This document shows, one piece after another, positions 21,639 through 35,604 of a stretch of 64,000 bases of DNA. Location: NCBI RefSeq assembly GCF_027596085.1, contig NC_072458.1, positions 20,408,351 to 20,472,350 of the forward strand, in the 5' to 3' direction. The stretch comes from Anoplopoma fimbria (taxonomy: Eukaryota > Chordata > Actinopteri > Perciformes > Anoplopomatidae). Within the stretch, counting starts at the first letter, position 1, and each line of letters opens with the position of its first letter. The translations under genes and the position numbers were made by a program. The notes beneath the pieces were generated by a model that was not told where the DNA came from, searched no databases, and saw nothing but the letters and a program-made list of their open reading frames with translations.

Positions 21639-22994
21639 ACACTCAACAGTAAACAGATTCTCAGCTCCTTCACACATTTTCCCTCTTTTTCTTCCACCCA
21701 CGAGCTGCAGCCAAACCCAGTGGGAGGAAGCCGTCATCTCCACTTTCCCTCCTTTCCCTCCTTCCTGTCTTTCACCTTTCCTGCATCTTTTTTTTTTCTC
21801 CCCAGAATGAAACCCATTCGGTAGAGGCTTCATCTCCTCTTCTTTGGTGGGAGGGGAAGGTGAGCCTATAAAAGGCTCCGCCGGGTTCCCCAGCCGATCG
21901 ATTGATGTCAGAGTGTTTAACTCACAAAGGGCTGCATAAACGGCTCAGCAGGCCGCGGTTTATGCAGAACACCAGGCAAGTATTTTGCAGGACTCCATTT
22001 GATGTTGCTTGTTTTACCTGCGCAATAAGACGCTAATCCCCTTGATGTGCAGCAAACGGAGAGGAGGTGATGTCTGCGGGGGCGTGAGGGGCGGAGCTGC
22101 TGTCTGTCACCTCCACGTAAGACAAACAAAGCTGTCTCTGCTTCGCCTCAGTCAAGCTGCGTGAACCGGGACACACAATGACAATACGTCTCCTCTAAAA
22201 CCTCCAGTATATCTCAGAAAGCCGACACATAACAAAACCAAAGGAGCTGTTAAACATCCTTATTGACACTCGAATTATGGCGAGGAATTTATAGCGCTGC
22301 TGCTCTAAACAAACAGGAGCATCACTGAGAGGATTGGCAGCCTCTTTGGCGCGTTACGCCGCCTGTTCTGCACTTCTGTTATTAGGTTTGCTTTAAAAGA
22401 TCTGCTGCTTTCGTTTATGGCGAAAAATAAATTTTAAGGGCCTTTTTTTTCATTAGAAACAGAGCAAAAGGTCTCGGGAAAGCCGGTTTCATTCAAAGCC
22501 ACTTTCCAGGAACCATTTAAGGAACTCAGGAAGCTTACCTGCATTTCCAACAGAAGAAGGAGGGTCAAAATGAAAAAACAAAAATGGCCTTGTTCGGGGC
22601 ATATACTTTATGATGGCCGCCACCATCTTGGTTTTCCCGAGCCAGAGGTATTATTTGGACGAGAGTGGGGGGAGAAGCGGGGCCTGGAGCAAGGCCGGAT
22701 ACCGTTAGCATAGTGAACGTTAAATAACAAGCTAACCTTTGGGTTAGCTAGTTAGCTTGGTTAGCAAGGTGCATCCGTGGTCCACGTCAACTGTGATATT
22801 TACTGGGATGCTAATTTTTTGCTAGATGAAACTGAGCACTTTGTGCTTCAAAGACAGTGCTCCTGTGCTCCAGCACGTTACTTTAAGTCTGAAACCGTCA
22901 AAGTTCAAAGACGAAAACATCCCAGAAGGTTCACAGCTACCTTAAGGTGCCACGGATCATTGCAACACCTCTTTCCAAATTGACAGGCTGCAGT
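21639..22994. other. Intergenic sequence with enhancer-like blocks
   Basis: Starts with pyrimidine-rich sequence, then non-repetitive sequence with balanced composition. The block at 22255-22440 is listed separately. No coding frame was recognised. Confidence 0.45.
22255..22440. promoter_or_regulatory. Candidate conserved noncoding element
   Basis: Non-repetitive sequence dense in developmental-type motifs, for example AATTTATAGCG, CTAAACAAACAGGAGCATC (forkhead-like AAACAAAC), and CGTTTATGGCG (HOX/CDX-like TTTATGGC). There is no ORF of note. Proposed on texture only. Confidence 0.3.
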
Positions 22995-23130
22995 GGTAAC
23001 GTGCGTGTTGTATTGAAGAAGACTTTAAACCTGAGATTGAAACCATAAACTCATGTTTACTATGTTTACCAAGGTGATAAATCATGCGGGAGGGCATTTC
23101 CGCAATTGCTTCACTTTTCAGACATGGAGG
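22995..23130 (-). repeat. Dispersed repeat, TGAGAAATGAAGCCA family, copy 2 (fragment)
   Basis: The plus strand contains GATTGAAACCATAAACTCAT, GTTTACCAAGGTGATAAATC and GCTTCACTTTTCAGACATGG. The last is the complement of the opening block of the 49275 copy (TCTGAAAAGTGAAGC). The CATAAACTCATGTTTAC phrase is also complementary to that copy. Confidence 0.6.
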
Positions 23131-25001
23131 TCCCCAAACTGAAACCTTGAGGCTAAAACAGCAGTGTAGGGCATTTCATTTATAAGCAGGCCGTGATGAA
23201 CCTGGCTCCAGACCTCTGGATCGCAGTACACATGAGCCAGATGGAGTAACAGTTGACCAATCATCTTCATAAATGGCAACCTCCATGAAAAACAAGTAAA
23301 ATGGCCACGATGTGGAACAAGGATGTACCAATTGACTGTTTCCTCTGGATCCCTCATCAGCTATTTGGCAATCACAAAAAAAAAACACATTGGCTGCTCT
23401 CTTGGGTTCAAGACTTAACTGATGATGATGAGGATACACAAAGGACACAACCTTTTCCAGCTGCCTGTAAGATACAGATAGTGATCTTGCTTTCTGTGCC
23501 ATTTACAAAACATCTAGTTTGTGGTTCTCTTAAATGTTCCCTGTGGAGTTGTTGACCTCTACTAGCATGTGGAGCTGAGGGTCCACATTTTGTCTATCTC
23601 CTGCACACGCACAACAGCGCACATGCACGCAGATGATGTGATACACATTGCATCCAATGGTGTCACACTATTCCACTGATCTACAGGTGGCCATGACGCA
23701 AAGATATGGATGACTGCACAAGCAAGGGCAGTGAAGAGAAAGACTCAACATGGATGTAAGCAATGCAGGATTTAAAATACTGAGGAAGGAAAAGACTTCA
23801 ACACATTTGTGAGATCTTAAGTATAGAGTGGGATTCTGTATTCAGCACTGAATGTAAACATGTTTTTTTGTTTTGTGGCAGCTTTAAGTTAAGTGGATAA
23901 AAAAGCAACATCCTCTTGGCCACAGGAAGCCTAAAGAAATGGCAGCGTTTGTTGTTTGTTCTTACGTCAGATTCAAATCATGCAATTTTCTAATCAATCT
24001 CACTGCCCGAGGGGATGAGAAAAAAGTTTTGCACTCTACATGAAGCCGTCTTTACGTTCAGTAGCAGAAAGAGAGTAGTGTGATGTTGTTATACCTCCAA
24101 ATAAAGATGGTTTCTTACCTCTATCTTTCCAGAACCTTAAGCTGTCTCAATTTGGGGGGAATAATAATACCTCTGTTGTGTTCAAAACAGCAACTTTCAG
24201 CGGGTTATTTAGCAATGTAATGGATAATTAAAAACTATTTATTCTGTTATTTAGGTTTAACATTCATTGGAAATAAAGTTCTTCAAAAAACATCAGGCTA
24301 AAACTATTGGCTTCCAAGGGTAACTGAAATTGCACTTTACGTCTTTGTCACCTTCAGACACTTCCACACACACTGTCATCTTTATGTGTGACAGTGTGCA
24401 AAGAGAAGGCTTCACCAAATCCCTAAAAGCTGTCATTGACTTCAAACACCGTGGATTCTTCACAGTGGAGTGGCTCTGCTGAGCGACAGAGCGGCCTGTC
24501 TTTATTTTTCTATAGGATCCTTTTTGATATGACCTCTGCAGTCCAGACCCGGCGCTCTATACGGTAAACCCGGGCTCTTTCAAGCCGCACGAAATGAGCT
24601 CTCAATCTTCTGTCTCTAAGTGTACTTTATATACAAAAACAAGCTGTCCTCTCTTTTTAACCCACAACCCTTTGCAGTCACATTGACACTTTTATAGAAT
24701 CCCTAAAACATATATTTTAGTGAATGTTGAATATTCATGTGGCAGAAAGAAAAACACTGCCCTATGTAAAGTACATATCAGTCAACAGAGTGATCATTTA
24801 TCAATTTAAATAGTGCATTAATTTTCATGAAACAGTAATTTATGAGTGCTGAGGGATTGAGTGTATCTATAAGTGTCAGAGTGACATGTGTGGGGTGATA
24901 ATCTATTCTGTGACCCAAATTTATGTGTTGAAAGGCTACAAAACCGCACTCCAGCCCTCCCATCCGATTTCACAGCTCATCACTGTCAGGACGATATACT
25001 G

Positions 25002-25036
<35 letters not shown>

Positions 25037-25499
25037 GAGTATGATAAAAGGAATGTGTTATCCATCTTATCCAGAGGAGATGTTTTGAAAGGAACTCTGG
25101 TATTAATAAATGCATGAGAGCCAACGGAAAAAGGAACATTCTGCGGCTTTGCAAAAATAAAGAAGAAAAAAAAATTGCTTGCTTGTTAGCATTCTCTCAG
25201 ACGCTGCTTGCGCTAGGAGCTACGTCCTCAATGAGAGACATATTATCTCTGGTCAGCTTTCCTATCTATTATTCACAGCTCTGTGAGAAACACTGGTGGC
25301 GAGATCAACAGCAGTCACTTACTACATACCCCCGAGCAACACCGTCCTGTTAAGAAATCTTAATAACCACGGATGGATATAGTGGAGAGGCTGCGAAGTT
25401 GGCAAAAGATTGTGGAAGAACAGTCCTTTGATATCCAGGGCTAGTATGGATTCAACATAAAGTAGATTAAGCAAAAAAAGAAATCATGTGTTTTTGATG
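23131..25499. other. Intergenic sequence, no gene recognised
   Basis: Unique sequence. A GT array lies at 25003-25033. A complex non-repetitive segment at about 24445-24610 has some enhancer-like texture. Short ORFs only. Confidence 0.45.
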
Positions 25500-26130
25500 T
25501 ATTATTCAAAAGCAGGTAATGTATGGGCGCTGTATAATGGAGAGGCTCAATAAAAGGGAATCTTGTTTGTCCTTTGGGGGAATCTCTTGTCATGTTTTGT
25601 TTTTTTCTTTTGTATTTTTCAATTTTAATTTACAGCTGACTTTACAGACAACAAACAACTTCTGCAGCTTATTGCTTTATTGAAATCTCCCAACCTGCAG
25701 GACAACACGGAGGCATGCACGACATATGCATGCACATGTGACCGCGGATTTAGGATTCACGTGTGAAATGTTAATAAATTCAAGGGGAAATTGCTTTGTG
25801 TTTATCTGTAATATGACAAAACACCTCGACTTTGATCCTCCGGCGCATGTTATAAGCTCACAAACATGGCATTTCAGATGCTAATTCCCTATTGTGTATG
25901 GGCTTATTAGATAATATGTGAACGCAATATGTGCCTTCCATGTGGACAATGACTTGATGCTGACAAAATCATCCTTATATTAAATATGAAAAGCAAAAGG
26001 CCATCTTCAAAAGATGCAATCACTTTTCTTTTTGTATAAATAAAGGATGTGCCGTTATTCATCACCGTGTTTGATATTCAGCAGATAAAAAATGTCAATA
26101 TAATCTGAGTTTGAAAAAGAAAAACAGATG
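25500..26130. promoter_or_regulatory. Candidate conserved noncoding element cluster
   Basis: About 630 bases of non-repetitive, moderately AT-rich sequence with no long ORF, and dense in homeodomain, SOX, POU and forkhead-like words: CAGATGCTAATTCCC, GGGCTTATTAGATAATATG, ATTGCTTTATTG, GACAACAAACAAC. CATGCACGACATATGCATGC is near-palindromic. This texture is typical of deeply conserved vertebrate enhancers in SoxC gene deserts. Alignment is needed to confirm. Confidence 0.4.
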
Positions 26131-26646
26131 AACTGTTGGATTTGTGTACGGCTCCAACCTTATGTGCTTTTAAAGCTGCATTTCTAAATCTGCTTGGCTG
26201 TGAGCGCTGTCCTGGCAGGCAGAGAATATTTAACAAGCCAAATAGCCTTGCTTTTCAGGTACTCGGCTGCTGTCTGTTGCTATGCAACCGCATCCTCCAA
26301 ATTGTCAGGTTCAGGGCCACATTCCCCTCCTTATCCTCCCCCTTTCCTAAAAAAAAAAAAGAAAGAAGATTTGCAGAGGGAAAGGTACTTTGTAGACGAA
26401 CTGAGGCGTGCAGGATTCCTCATTTAAATAAACCCCAATATTCCAATATTTGAATTCCCCTCACATATTAAAATTTCCTCGCACTGGTTGTATTTTTTAC
26501 AAGCTCACCTTTGTTCAGCGAACACATCCTGTTCATTCTGCATTCATTCTTCCCAGCCTTAGCGTTCTCTCCTCTTGTTCTCGCTCTTTCCTGCTGTGTT
26601 CTTTTCATCAAAAATCACTCTGCTTCGCTGTGCTCGTCTTTGTTTG

Positions 26647-26734
<88 letters not shown>

Positions 26735-26853
26735 ACACACACACGAACACACACACACACCTCTCTTTCTACCCATGTACATACTGTATGTCTGTGAGGC
26801 AGACTGTCTCTATAATTGGGTTATTCTTCTCCTCACCGGTCTGATGCACTGAG

Positions 26854-26888
<35 letters not shown>

Positions 26889-28210
26889 CCAACCGTGCAC
26901 ACGAGTTTGATATGTGGAGACGTTTACGTACAGATTGTTGCTGAGGTAGGAGAAGCGCACCCATGCATGTGTTTTATTTAGGTCCTATAAGGGAATGTAG
27001 GGCCAGCGTTGCGATTGGATACACAAGTTGAAATCAAAAACGACAACACGGGGCGAGTGCAGAACTACTGTGATCGATGCGTCGCCTGTCGTGCGTGTTC
27101 AGCAGCGCCTTTACCGCAATGTATTCAGTTCTGATTACATCTCGTGCAGTGCAACTTTTGAAACCTCTCCAAACAAATCAATCCAATAAATCTGACAGCA
27201 TATCGTGACCACGTATATGTGCGTTTTCTCCCCCAGACAGGGAACACAAATACATATGGACAGATGCACATGGGAATACAGTGATGAAAGGGCAGATTTT
27301 CACAAGGTATAGTGAAGAGGGCACTCACATGCAACCCCGACCCCGTCCCCGACCCCACCCCCTCCACATCTGCGTCTCCCTTCTCGTCTTCCTCCCCTCT
27401 CCGTGTCGCTCTCTCCCACAAACCTGCATCTCAGTGAGGTGACCCTGTTTTAATGTGTGTTGAAAAGGTCGCTCCGGTCCTGTCCACTGATTCAGAAAGG
27501 CCCTCCCAGGCCTGTATGCATGGCTGCGCTTCAGTGTAATACCTCCAGACACCAGGGACATTCACTGTTTACACCGCTGACACCCCTCTCACACACACAC
27601 AAGTAAAAAAAAAAAAAAAAACTAAACACAAAATCAAAGGCAATAGCACGCCTGAGTGGGTGTCAAACCTAACCACTCGGGGATTTAAACCTGTTTGAAA
27701 TCACCCTGACACAGTAAACTGCACTGTGTGACGGACCATCCTCTGCACTTGTGTTTTCTGTTAATGAGGAAAAAGAGAGAGGAATATAGGGCAACTGCAA
27801 CCGAGCCAAAATGTTATGCGGAAGGTGCCAACAAAGTGTGCACATTATGGCAAAAAAAATAAAAAAAAGAAGAAGTAGAAGCTGAAGAAAAAGCCCGGCA
27901 AGCGTTTGATGGATGGCAGCAGACTGCACATGAATGCGGCCAAGTCCAACCAATTAGGTTTGTATGATGTTCATACAACTGAGACAGATTTAAAAAATAA
28001 ATAAATAAATAAATAATAAAAAAAACGTTTTCATATCACCAGGATATTTAGCTTCTGATTTGGGAAAACAATGCAGGCAGTATGGACACCTATAGACGCT
28101 GCCTAAACTTTCATTTTGACTGCGTATTGACATGGATTGACTGTTCACTGGCACAACTACAATTATGGAAGCGGAGTCCACGGCCCCAGGAGGCGAGGGA
28201 GGAGAGCAGA
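26131..28210. other. Intergenic sequence with AC arrays
   Basis: No gene recognised. It includes the compound AC array at 26653-26761, a second AC array at 26855-26881, an A19 run near 27606-27621 and an AAAT-type tract near 27992-28018. Confidence 0.5.
26653..26761. repeat. Compound (AC)n microsatellite
   Basis: Forty pure AC units, then two GA-interrupted AC blocks. Confidence 0.97.
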
Positions 28211-28447
28211 GATAATAATAATAATAATTAAGCCTTTATTAGTCCCACAATGGGGAAATTACAATTCTCTGCATTTGACCCATCCCGGAGGAGCAGTGGG
28301 CTGCAACGAAGCGCCCGGGGAGCAACTTGGGGTTAAGGTGTCTCGCTCAAGGACGCCTCGGCATGTGGCCGGTAGGTAGAGGGGTTCGAACCACCAACCT
28401 TGTGGTTGCGGGACGAGCGCTCTACCTCATGCGCCTCAACCGACCCC
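28211..28447 (-). mobile_element. tRNA-derived SINE ending in (ATT)n
   Basis: On the minus strand the head starts near 28447. It has an A-box-like GCATGAGGTAGAGCGC and the B box GGTTCGAACCCC. The body has GACACCTTAACCCCAAGTTG, and the tail AATTTCCCCATTGTGGGACT, then AATAAAGGC and ATT repeats. This is a second SINE type, with a tail different from the L2-type one at 734. Head and tail are both present, so it is near full length. The family name is uncertain. Confidence 0.85.
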
Positions 28448-30536
28448 AGATGGAGGCTAAGCTAACCGAGCTAAGGCCTAAGGCTTTTGCCACCACCCAG
28501 TCTGCTCCTGGCTAATGTCCAATTGCAAGAAAGTTGAGGCAAACCCATCGACGGGAGGTTGGGTGGATGCTACGCTCACATCTTCACAGAGAACATTCTG
28601 AATCGATCAGCACTCGACAGGCGGACGGAGAGGAGGTGGACTCTGTGTTTACATCAATGACGCTTTGTGCTCAAACATATTCAGAGTTGACGGACAGGTG
28701 TTTCACTGATGTTAATGTTAACATGTCGGCCGGATAATTGTTTTTGTTGCTGCTGTTTACATTCCTCCTGATGCAAAAATTCACTACAGCCACGCACTAC
28801 TGCAAATGGGCAGCAGCTGCATTTCCTTGCGCAACCCCGTGTTGTTCAATCACAATAAGTTATCCTTGAATCCCTGCACGTTTCACACTGCAACCACAGT
28901 CCGTACCTTTGAAAACCCCGCTTTGAATCACCCCACACCCGTTGTTTCGATAACTGTGCCATAGAGGCAGACTGTGTCCTGCGGCTCTGACGGTGGCTGT
29001 ACAGTGCAGTGAGAGCATTAGTATGTATTAGCTGGCAGATGGGCTTCAGTGCTCCCCTGGTGCTCCCTGTAATGATGAGCCATGTTCCTGTTTATCAGAC
29101 AGGACACACTCAACTCTCCCCTCATCTGCTTTTGTCTCAATCACCCTCTCCTCTTCCTTCAGTCTTTCTCTTTCTTCCTCGACAAGGGTCTGTCTTTCTG
29201 TCACCGCGTGCCACACAAACACACTTCTCTCCTTCGATTTTTCCCTCTGGTTAGCGTCGCCCCCGCAGGAGCGTCTCCATCTTTACCTTCAAACACAATG
29301 GCGGATGTATACGTGCGTGTGCGTGTGCGACCCCTCAGACGCAGCTTTGGTTGCGTGGGATCTTTGTAGATCTCTGAGGGAAAAGCCAGCGCTGCACTGA
29401 CAACACGGAGCGCTGCATTAATCATCACCCCGGTGTTAATGTGTCACGCCAATTTATGTCCCCTGAGGTGAGTCACAAAGTTAGAGTTGTGTAACACAGA
29501 TGGTAAAGAAATACAGTGAAATGTATGATATAGTATATGCTGGCTTAGATTTGTCACTGATTCAGGCACTGATTAAGCAAGATATTGACCGATTCAAAAT
29601 GTCAGTCCATAGATATCAGTTTTTTAAAAGTTCATCCTTGCATCGGATCATTATTGTGTCTAATTATTGTGTCTCAGTATTGTGTCTCATTATTTCAAAT
29701 AAAAATCTGAAACTTTCCGCTGAAATCAATGCTCACTTGTTTCAGGGGTGTTTTATGTCTTTATGGCTTTATGAGGCATCTTTTTTATTTTGGTTTCGCT
29801 TACAAACACTTAAGTGGCACGTATGTTTTTTGAGCAAATGTATACATCAAATTCTAATATGATCTCATGCTCTATTCTTATTGGCCTCCAGGTGTGTAAA
29901 TATATAGTTCAGATCAGCAGTTTTAAGTGAGATTTAAATAAGTTGGGGACGATGTAACTTTTAAAGGAACACTTTTTTGTCTTATAAATGGAAAGCTGAA
30001 TTCAAAAGCAACAAAACACACCCATTTCTCAATTCAATACACTTCAAGTTGCTTTTGTTGTTATCTAATGTCAGCAAATGTTATTAACTGTTAACTACAT
30101 TTTAGGATTCATCATTATCTTGTAAGTGCCACTTGTACATAGTCTTGCTCTAACTGCAATTCCACATAAGTACCCAAGCTTATTCAGGTGCAAGTAAACA
30201 TAAAAAAGTTATTCCATGACTAGTGGAAACATTGTTAACCACTTGTTTAATTGACTACAAACTTAATACAAATGCATGCCAGATAATAAAACATTTTCTC
30301 TTGTTGTTTGTGGTAAGGCCTTGTTATATGTGCACCTAAAAATATATTCGAGTCAATGTAGAATAAAACCAACACGTTCTCACCCCAATGCTTTCAAATA
30401 AACTTCTGTCTTCGCAGGAGGTTTAGGTTTAGGTAAAGAGTTTGGTTGACGTTAACTGAACTGAATAACGACTCACGTGACTTTGACTGAGGTGACAAAA
30501 GGTCAACGTGTACTTTTGGTTTCAGACACAAACAGC
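28448..30536. other. Intergenic sequence, no gene recognised
   Basis: Unique-looking sequence. Short frames, including a 120-codon one near 29500-29862, have no recognisable family signature and AT-driven composition. GGTTTAGGTTTAGG near 30420 suggests the edge of a further dispersed repeat. Confidence 0.5.
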
Positions 30537-30733
30537 AGTCATTACATTACATTACATTACATTACAGTCATTTAGCAGACGCTTTTATCCAAAGCGACTT
30601 ACAATAAGTGTATTCAACATAAGTATTCAAGAGAACTACTAGTCACCAGAAGTCATAAGTGCATCTCCTTTCTTAAACACGCATCTAAAAGCATAAACCA
30701 GAGCAAAAGTATAGTGCAGAGGCAAATTACTAT
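30537..30733 (-). mobile_element. 5'-truncated L2-clade LINE, last ~197 bp
   Basis: On the minus strand it reads from TAGTAATTTGCCTCTGCAC to the stem-loop CGCTTTGGATAAAAGCG and then TGTAA units (30537 onwards). It matches the final part of the LINE at 35605-36192 almost base for base, apart from the stem-loop region, which is intact here and truncated there. Confidence 0.9.
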
Positions 30734-31291
30734 GTGTGAAAGTGTCCCAACCACCTCTCTCTGACCATTAGCACTGTGTGGACTCCATCAGTTGCTCTGA
30801 GTGTGTAATAGGGATGCAGGTGCGTTTACATTGGAGTAAGTTCAAGCCCAGTGCGTCACATGCAACAAACAGTGCGCACTGACCTAGCTGCGGTATTTGA
30901 CACACTGGGAGTGAAAACAAGTTGAAATAATTTGGTTTTCTTTATTTTTTGGGGGGAGTTTTTTGTATATCAATCCACGTTTATATTCAGAAACTTGGCT
31001 GCCTATCCATACACACAATCATGACAATCGTACGCTCCCTCATCTCACACAAAATGGCACACTAACATCTAGTACGAGCATGCACACACACGCATTTTCT
31101 CACCCTTCACCCTGTTGACCTCCATGAGTGTACCACTCCTCAGGTTTTCCTCCCTTCCCCCCGCTCAGAGTAACGGGTAAACAACCCGTCTTTGAGTGAT
31201 TATCCGGAGAATATCCTGACATGCTTCCCCAGGCTACGCTTGAGACGAGCCACAGCGCTGCCGAACCCGTTCCCCCGTACCTTCCCTCTGT

Positions 31292-31327
<36 letters not shown>

Positions 31328-34300
31328 CAGGACCCTCGCTTCTATCCACCAGCACTGCCTACAGGAAGTGGCCCTGGTAACAAGTGTGTAACGGCAATCC
31401 GGCAACAAAGCAGGCATTCGAAGACAGTGGGGAATACAGAGACAGTCCATTATGACAGGAGAGCTAAATTAGCTTCATACTGAGACAGATGGTGGATGTA
31501 GCTGCGGGTTGAAACATATGGACATGCAAACTCGCAACGATTGGCCATCAACTCAAACACAACCTGTGCCACGCTTCCAGCTTGTACACAACGGCCTGCG
31601 CACACATATGAACATGCACACAAGCATTAAAAACACACACACAAATACACACACACAGTCACCGTCTGTCACTTCAGTTACGAGTGCCTTAGGGCTTGAG
31701 AAATGTTGGGTGGACAGATGATGCAATAATGTCATATTATGGATCAGAGCAATAAATGTAGGCCGTACAGGCTGATATCTCTGTTTCTACTGTGTAACAA
31801 CACGTGCCAAGAGAGCATTAGCAGCTGTCTTAGCCGAATCACACATGATATATGTGACAGTAATCTTGAACGATCTGGAAATGGAATGGGAGAAATGTGA
31901 TCCGCCTTTGAAGCTCAGAAGACAAGTTTTTTTTTCCTTCCCCCCTTTTTCTTCCATTTCCCCCCCCCATTTTTCCTCCTCAATTCTCCTCCTCTCTTCT
32001 TATAGAGTGTAATTGAGGGGAAGTGATCGTAATCTATGTGTGTCTCCGTGATTGACACTAGCGCATTTAACGCCACCCCAAGCCCCATACCATTTCTTAC
32101 TCACGCACACACCATTAAACACACAGGACCTATATATGTCACAACGATTGAGCGCTCACTCCACACCTTCAACATACAGAAGGAGGAAACAAAAGTGAAG
32201 TGGAATCTAAAGCGAGGCGGTCTTCGTGGTGGTGGGGGGGGGTGTGATGCACTTGGCATCTATACGTACAGAGCGGTAAAAAGGCAGGGGGTGCTGTGGA
32301 TTGGCGTGTGCTGGGCCTCTCGCTGGGGAGCTGGAGACGACGTGTTAGCCTTAGGCCTGGAAGGCGAGGTGGCACTCGTATCGCCGCACACTTCCGCGGG
32401 GCTGTGGAAGATATCTGACATTTCTTACAACGCTCCAGGTATCTGAATACGTCGGAATCCGCACCAACAGCCATGACATGTACTTGACAAGAGGTGGGTG
32501 TTGGCTGATTGATGAAAGAATGAGAACAGGGATGTTGGGGAGGATAAACCCAGAAAAAAAAATAACTGGGTTTACTTAGCTTTTTTTATTTGCAGGGGTA
32601 GATTTTACCAACCTTTAAAGTACTGCCAAAAAACGTCTTGACCTAAATTCATGCAATACATCAAAGTAAGAGGCATTAACAGTCATGGAAAGTGGTATCA
32701 ATATCTGATGCATGTTATATGAAGAAGGGCTGAGGGCATAAATTAATTATTTTCTAAAAAGGGATAGCTGATTTTTATCCATTGATGATGACTTTTTACA
32801 GTTCATGCATCTTTTTATATAAAGGTTAAGTGCACCTAATAATATACCGAATATCTTCTTAGTTACACCTTGTGGTATCTAGATATGAAGGTTTTGATAA
32901 ACCAGACTCTAATGAGGTCAGTTTTCTTTAAAGGAAGTCCTATAAATGCCTATAAATCTATGTCCTATAAATCCTCACCCTTTTTAGATATGGAGCTTGT
33001 ATTGTATTTTGTACCACAAAATATAGCCGATTGCTATCCAATCAGGCAGGTCGCATAGAGGTGTCAAGTGTGGACACTTGTTGCATTGAAAAGACAAGTT
33101 TAACCATGGTCAGAAGTAGACCTGTGAATTACAAGAATTACAGTATAACTTTCCGAGAATGTCATGATGTTGAGAAAACACAAGTGTGAAAATGCTTAAA
33201 GGCATGAAAATCATCCTGAGTGCTTCAAGAGCCTGACAGGTGAGTGTGAGTACTGTATGACACTGATAGGAGAGCTACACAAATGTGAGAACTACATTCT
33301 GCTTTTAATGGAAGTATTTCATGTTTTTACTTTTATTAAAGCAAAGGCTCAACAGTTCAAATCTGAAAATGTGTTTTCATCAGGACAAAAGCGGGTGTTG
33401 GAAGAGGGGGAGTCCTCTTATATCACATTGGTATTTCATTTCAGCCATACTCTGGTTTTAAGATTATTGTCACCACCCTAATGCAATAGAGTTGGAGCTC
33501 AAAGTATTACATAAAGACATTTGAAAAGTTATTGGTGCCAGAAACAAAGTCCTATTGAATCAGGATAATCCACAGCTCTCGACAGTTTTCATTAGGGCTC
33601 TTTCTTCTGTAGAAAGTTTTGATGAAACAAAGTGTTAAGGGGTAAATGAGAGATATGAATTGGAAGTTAATCTCTGTCACATCTCCAAATGTGAAGGACA
33701 GCAGCCGATAGAAAAGGTCAAAAAGTAAAATTCCATAAATAACGGCCAACATTCCACATCGCCTCTGAAACTGCTAAATTTCCTCTTCTAAATCTGAACC
33801 TCATTGGAAATGCAATGACCTGCTGCAACTATATATATGCTACAGTATACTTTATTAAAGTTTAATCAGCATGCATAACCAGTTTCCAATGCATCCCGAG
33901 ATCAAACAGACTCACGCACACACGGCCCCGGCCATGTGTGGGGAAAAATAAATAAAGAGATTGAGGAATCAAGGCATAAATGAGGCCCGACACTCCTTTC
34001 TCTCACAATCCATTTCCCCATTACGGGTGGGGACACGGGCACCAAATGATCTCCCTCCGTCTCTCCACCGGCTCAGAATAGAAGTAGACACCAGCAACAA
34101 TACTCATTTACCTTCCGTCTATCTCGTACAAACAAAGCTGCAGGCCGCCCGTTGACCTCCCGCACGAACTCAGACACTCACTCAGCTACTGAGGAGAGCC
34201 AGAGATAACTTGCTTGAACCCAGTGGACAGTTTCCAATTCCATTTCAGACAGAATTTGATATCATAAACACATCCAGTTTGTTTATGAAAGCAAATCCTC

Positions 34301-35604
34301 GAAACAGAGAGAAAAGCAGCGAAGCAAGGAAATGTATCGGTGAGAGGCAGCGGCTCACCCTTACAGATTATGGCGTGACATTTGGAGTCAGAGCCAGTGA
34401 AATGTCAGACGGGTTATGACAGGAATGGTGATAGGCAGATTATGGCTGACCTCTGACCTGGAAGTTCTGAAAGGTCACGGCTCACTCAGCCGTCTGCGAG
34501 CCGATACGCTTTCAGATCACGGATTGAAAGGCGTCGGAGACAAACAAAGATACAGAGGGAAAGTTTGGCCAGCGTCAACATTTCACAGCAGATTTATTTC
34601 CTCAAAGAGACATTGTTTTCATGGAAACTGACTGTTGTGAAGCTTTTTCTCCTCTTCCAGCTAATATGCAGTTTAATATGATAAGTCATAGTCATTTTGA
34701 AAACACAGTTATCTATCATTCAGTTCACTTTATCTTCATGTCTTGGTTTCTTTTAAATGTTTCCAGCTGGTTCACTTTTCACTAAAATCATGCATTTGAT
34801 GGACATACATATAAATTACATAAAGATTTCCAAGTATGATAAAGAAAAATGCAAGATGATTCATTCTAGCGTAATCTTATTTAGGTGCTTAGCTAGATAG
34901 CAGAAGGTTGGATGTGGGCCTTTTTGTTCTTATTTTTTAAAGTGTGTTTCACTCTGAACAGGGCTTTTAGCTCACAGCTTTTGGGATGAGGACTAACCTA
35001 TATGTTTCACTAATGTAACGCTGTCTCAAAAATAATGTTGGCTGTTGGTGCTAGAGTAGGGCAACGTTTTAAACACCCAAAACAAAGGCCTTGAGTGTAC
35101 CGCATGTTCATGGACACCATGTTGGCTGAAACAGATGAAAAATGTATGTTTTGTCTCCCAGAATCCACCAAAACATATTTTATTTGAAAACTGAATAATA
35201 AGTCAAGTAAACACAAAACACAAGGATTGTATTGGTGTAGTTGAATTATTGATTTCGAGATATTTTTTAAACAATACACAAGGTATCTGCCAGTCATTCT
35301 CTGCTATTGTTTATTGCAATCTAGGCATCTTAATAATCTCTTTTATTTTGTCATTAGAACGCAGCATTTTCTTTGCCAGGTACTTTACAAAAGGGAAACA
35401 GTCAAACTCCTGGAGCTCTTTAGAGAGAAATGTTATTTTATTTCGGTATGACAGCTAACTGTTTGCGTGCCCAAAGCGTCATAGCCATATCAATTGATTG
35501 ACACACATACAAACAAATCATGTATTAGAGATATTTGTCAAGACTCGAAAATGGGACAATCACAGAAAAATCAGGGTGTCTGGTTTATTATGTTCATCTA
35601 TCTC
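30734..35604. other. Long intergenic stretch, no gene recognised
   Basis: Mostly unique sequence. It holds an AC array at 31293-31323, a G-rich run near 32229-32241 and no exon with coding character. A complex non-repetitive block at about 33690-34170 has enhancer-like texture (for example TTATTAAAGTTTAATCAGCATG), but it also contains ordinary sequence. Confidence 0.45.

Noticed and set aside
21138..21833. 231-codon minus-strand ORF rich in Phe, Ser, Leu and Pro
   Set aside because: Translation of the complement of a degenerate polypurine tract.
29500..29862. 120-codon plus-strand ORF
   Set aside because: Composition follows local AT content, with no family signature.
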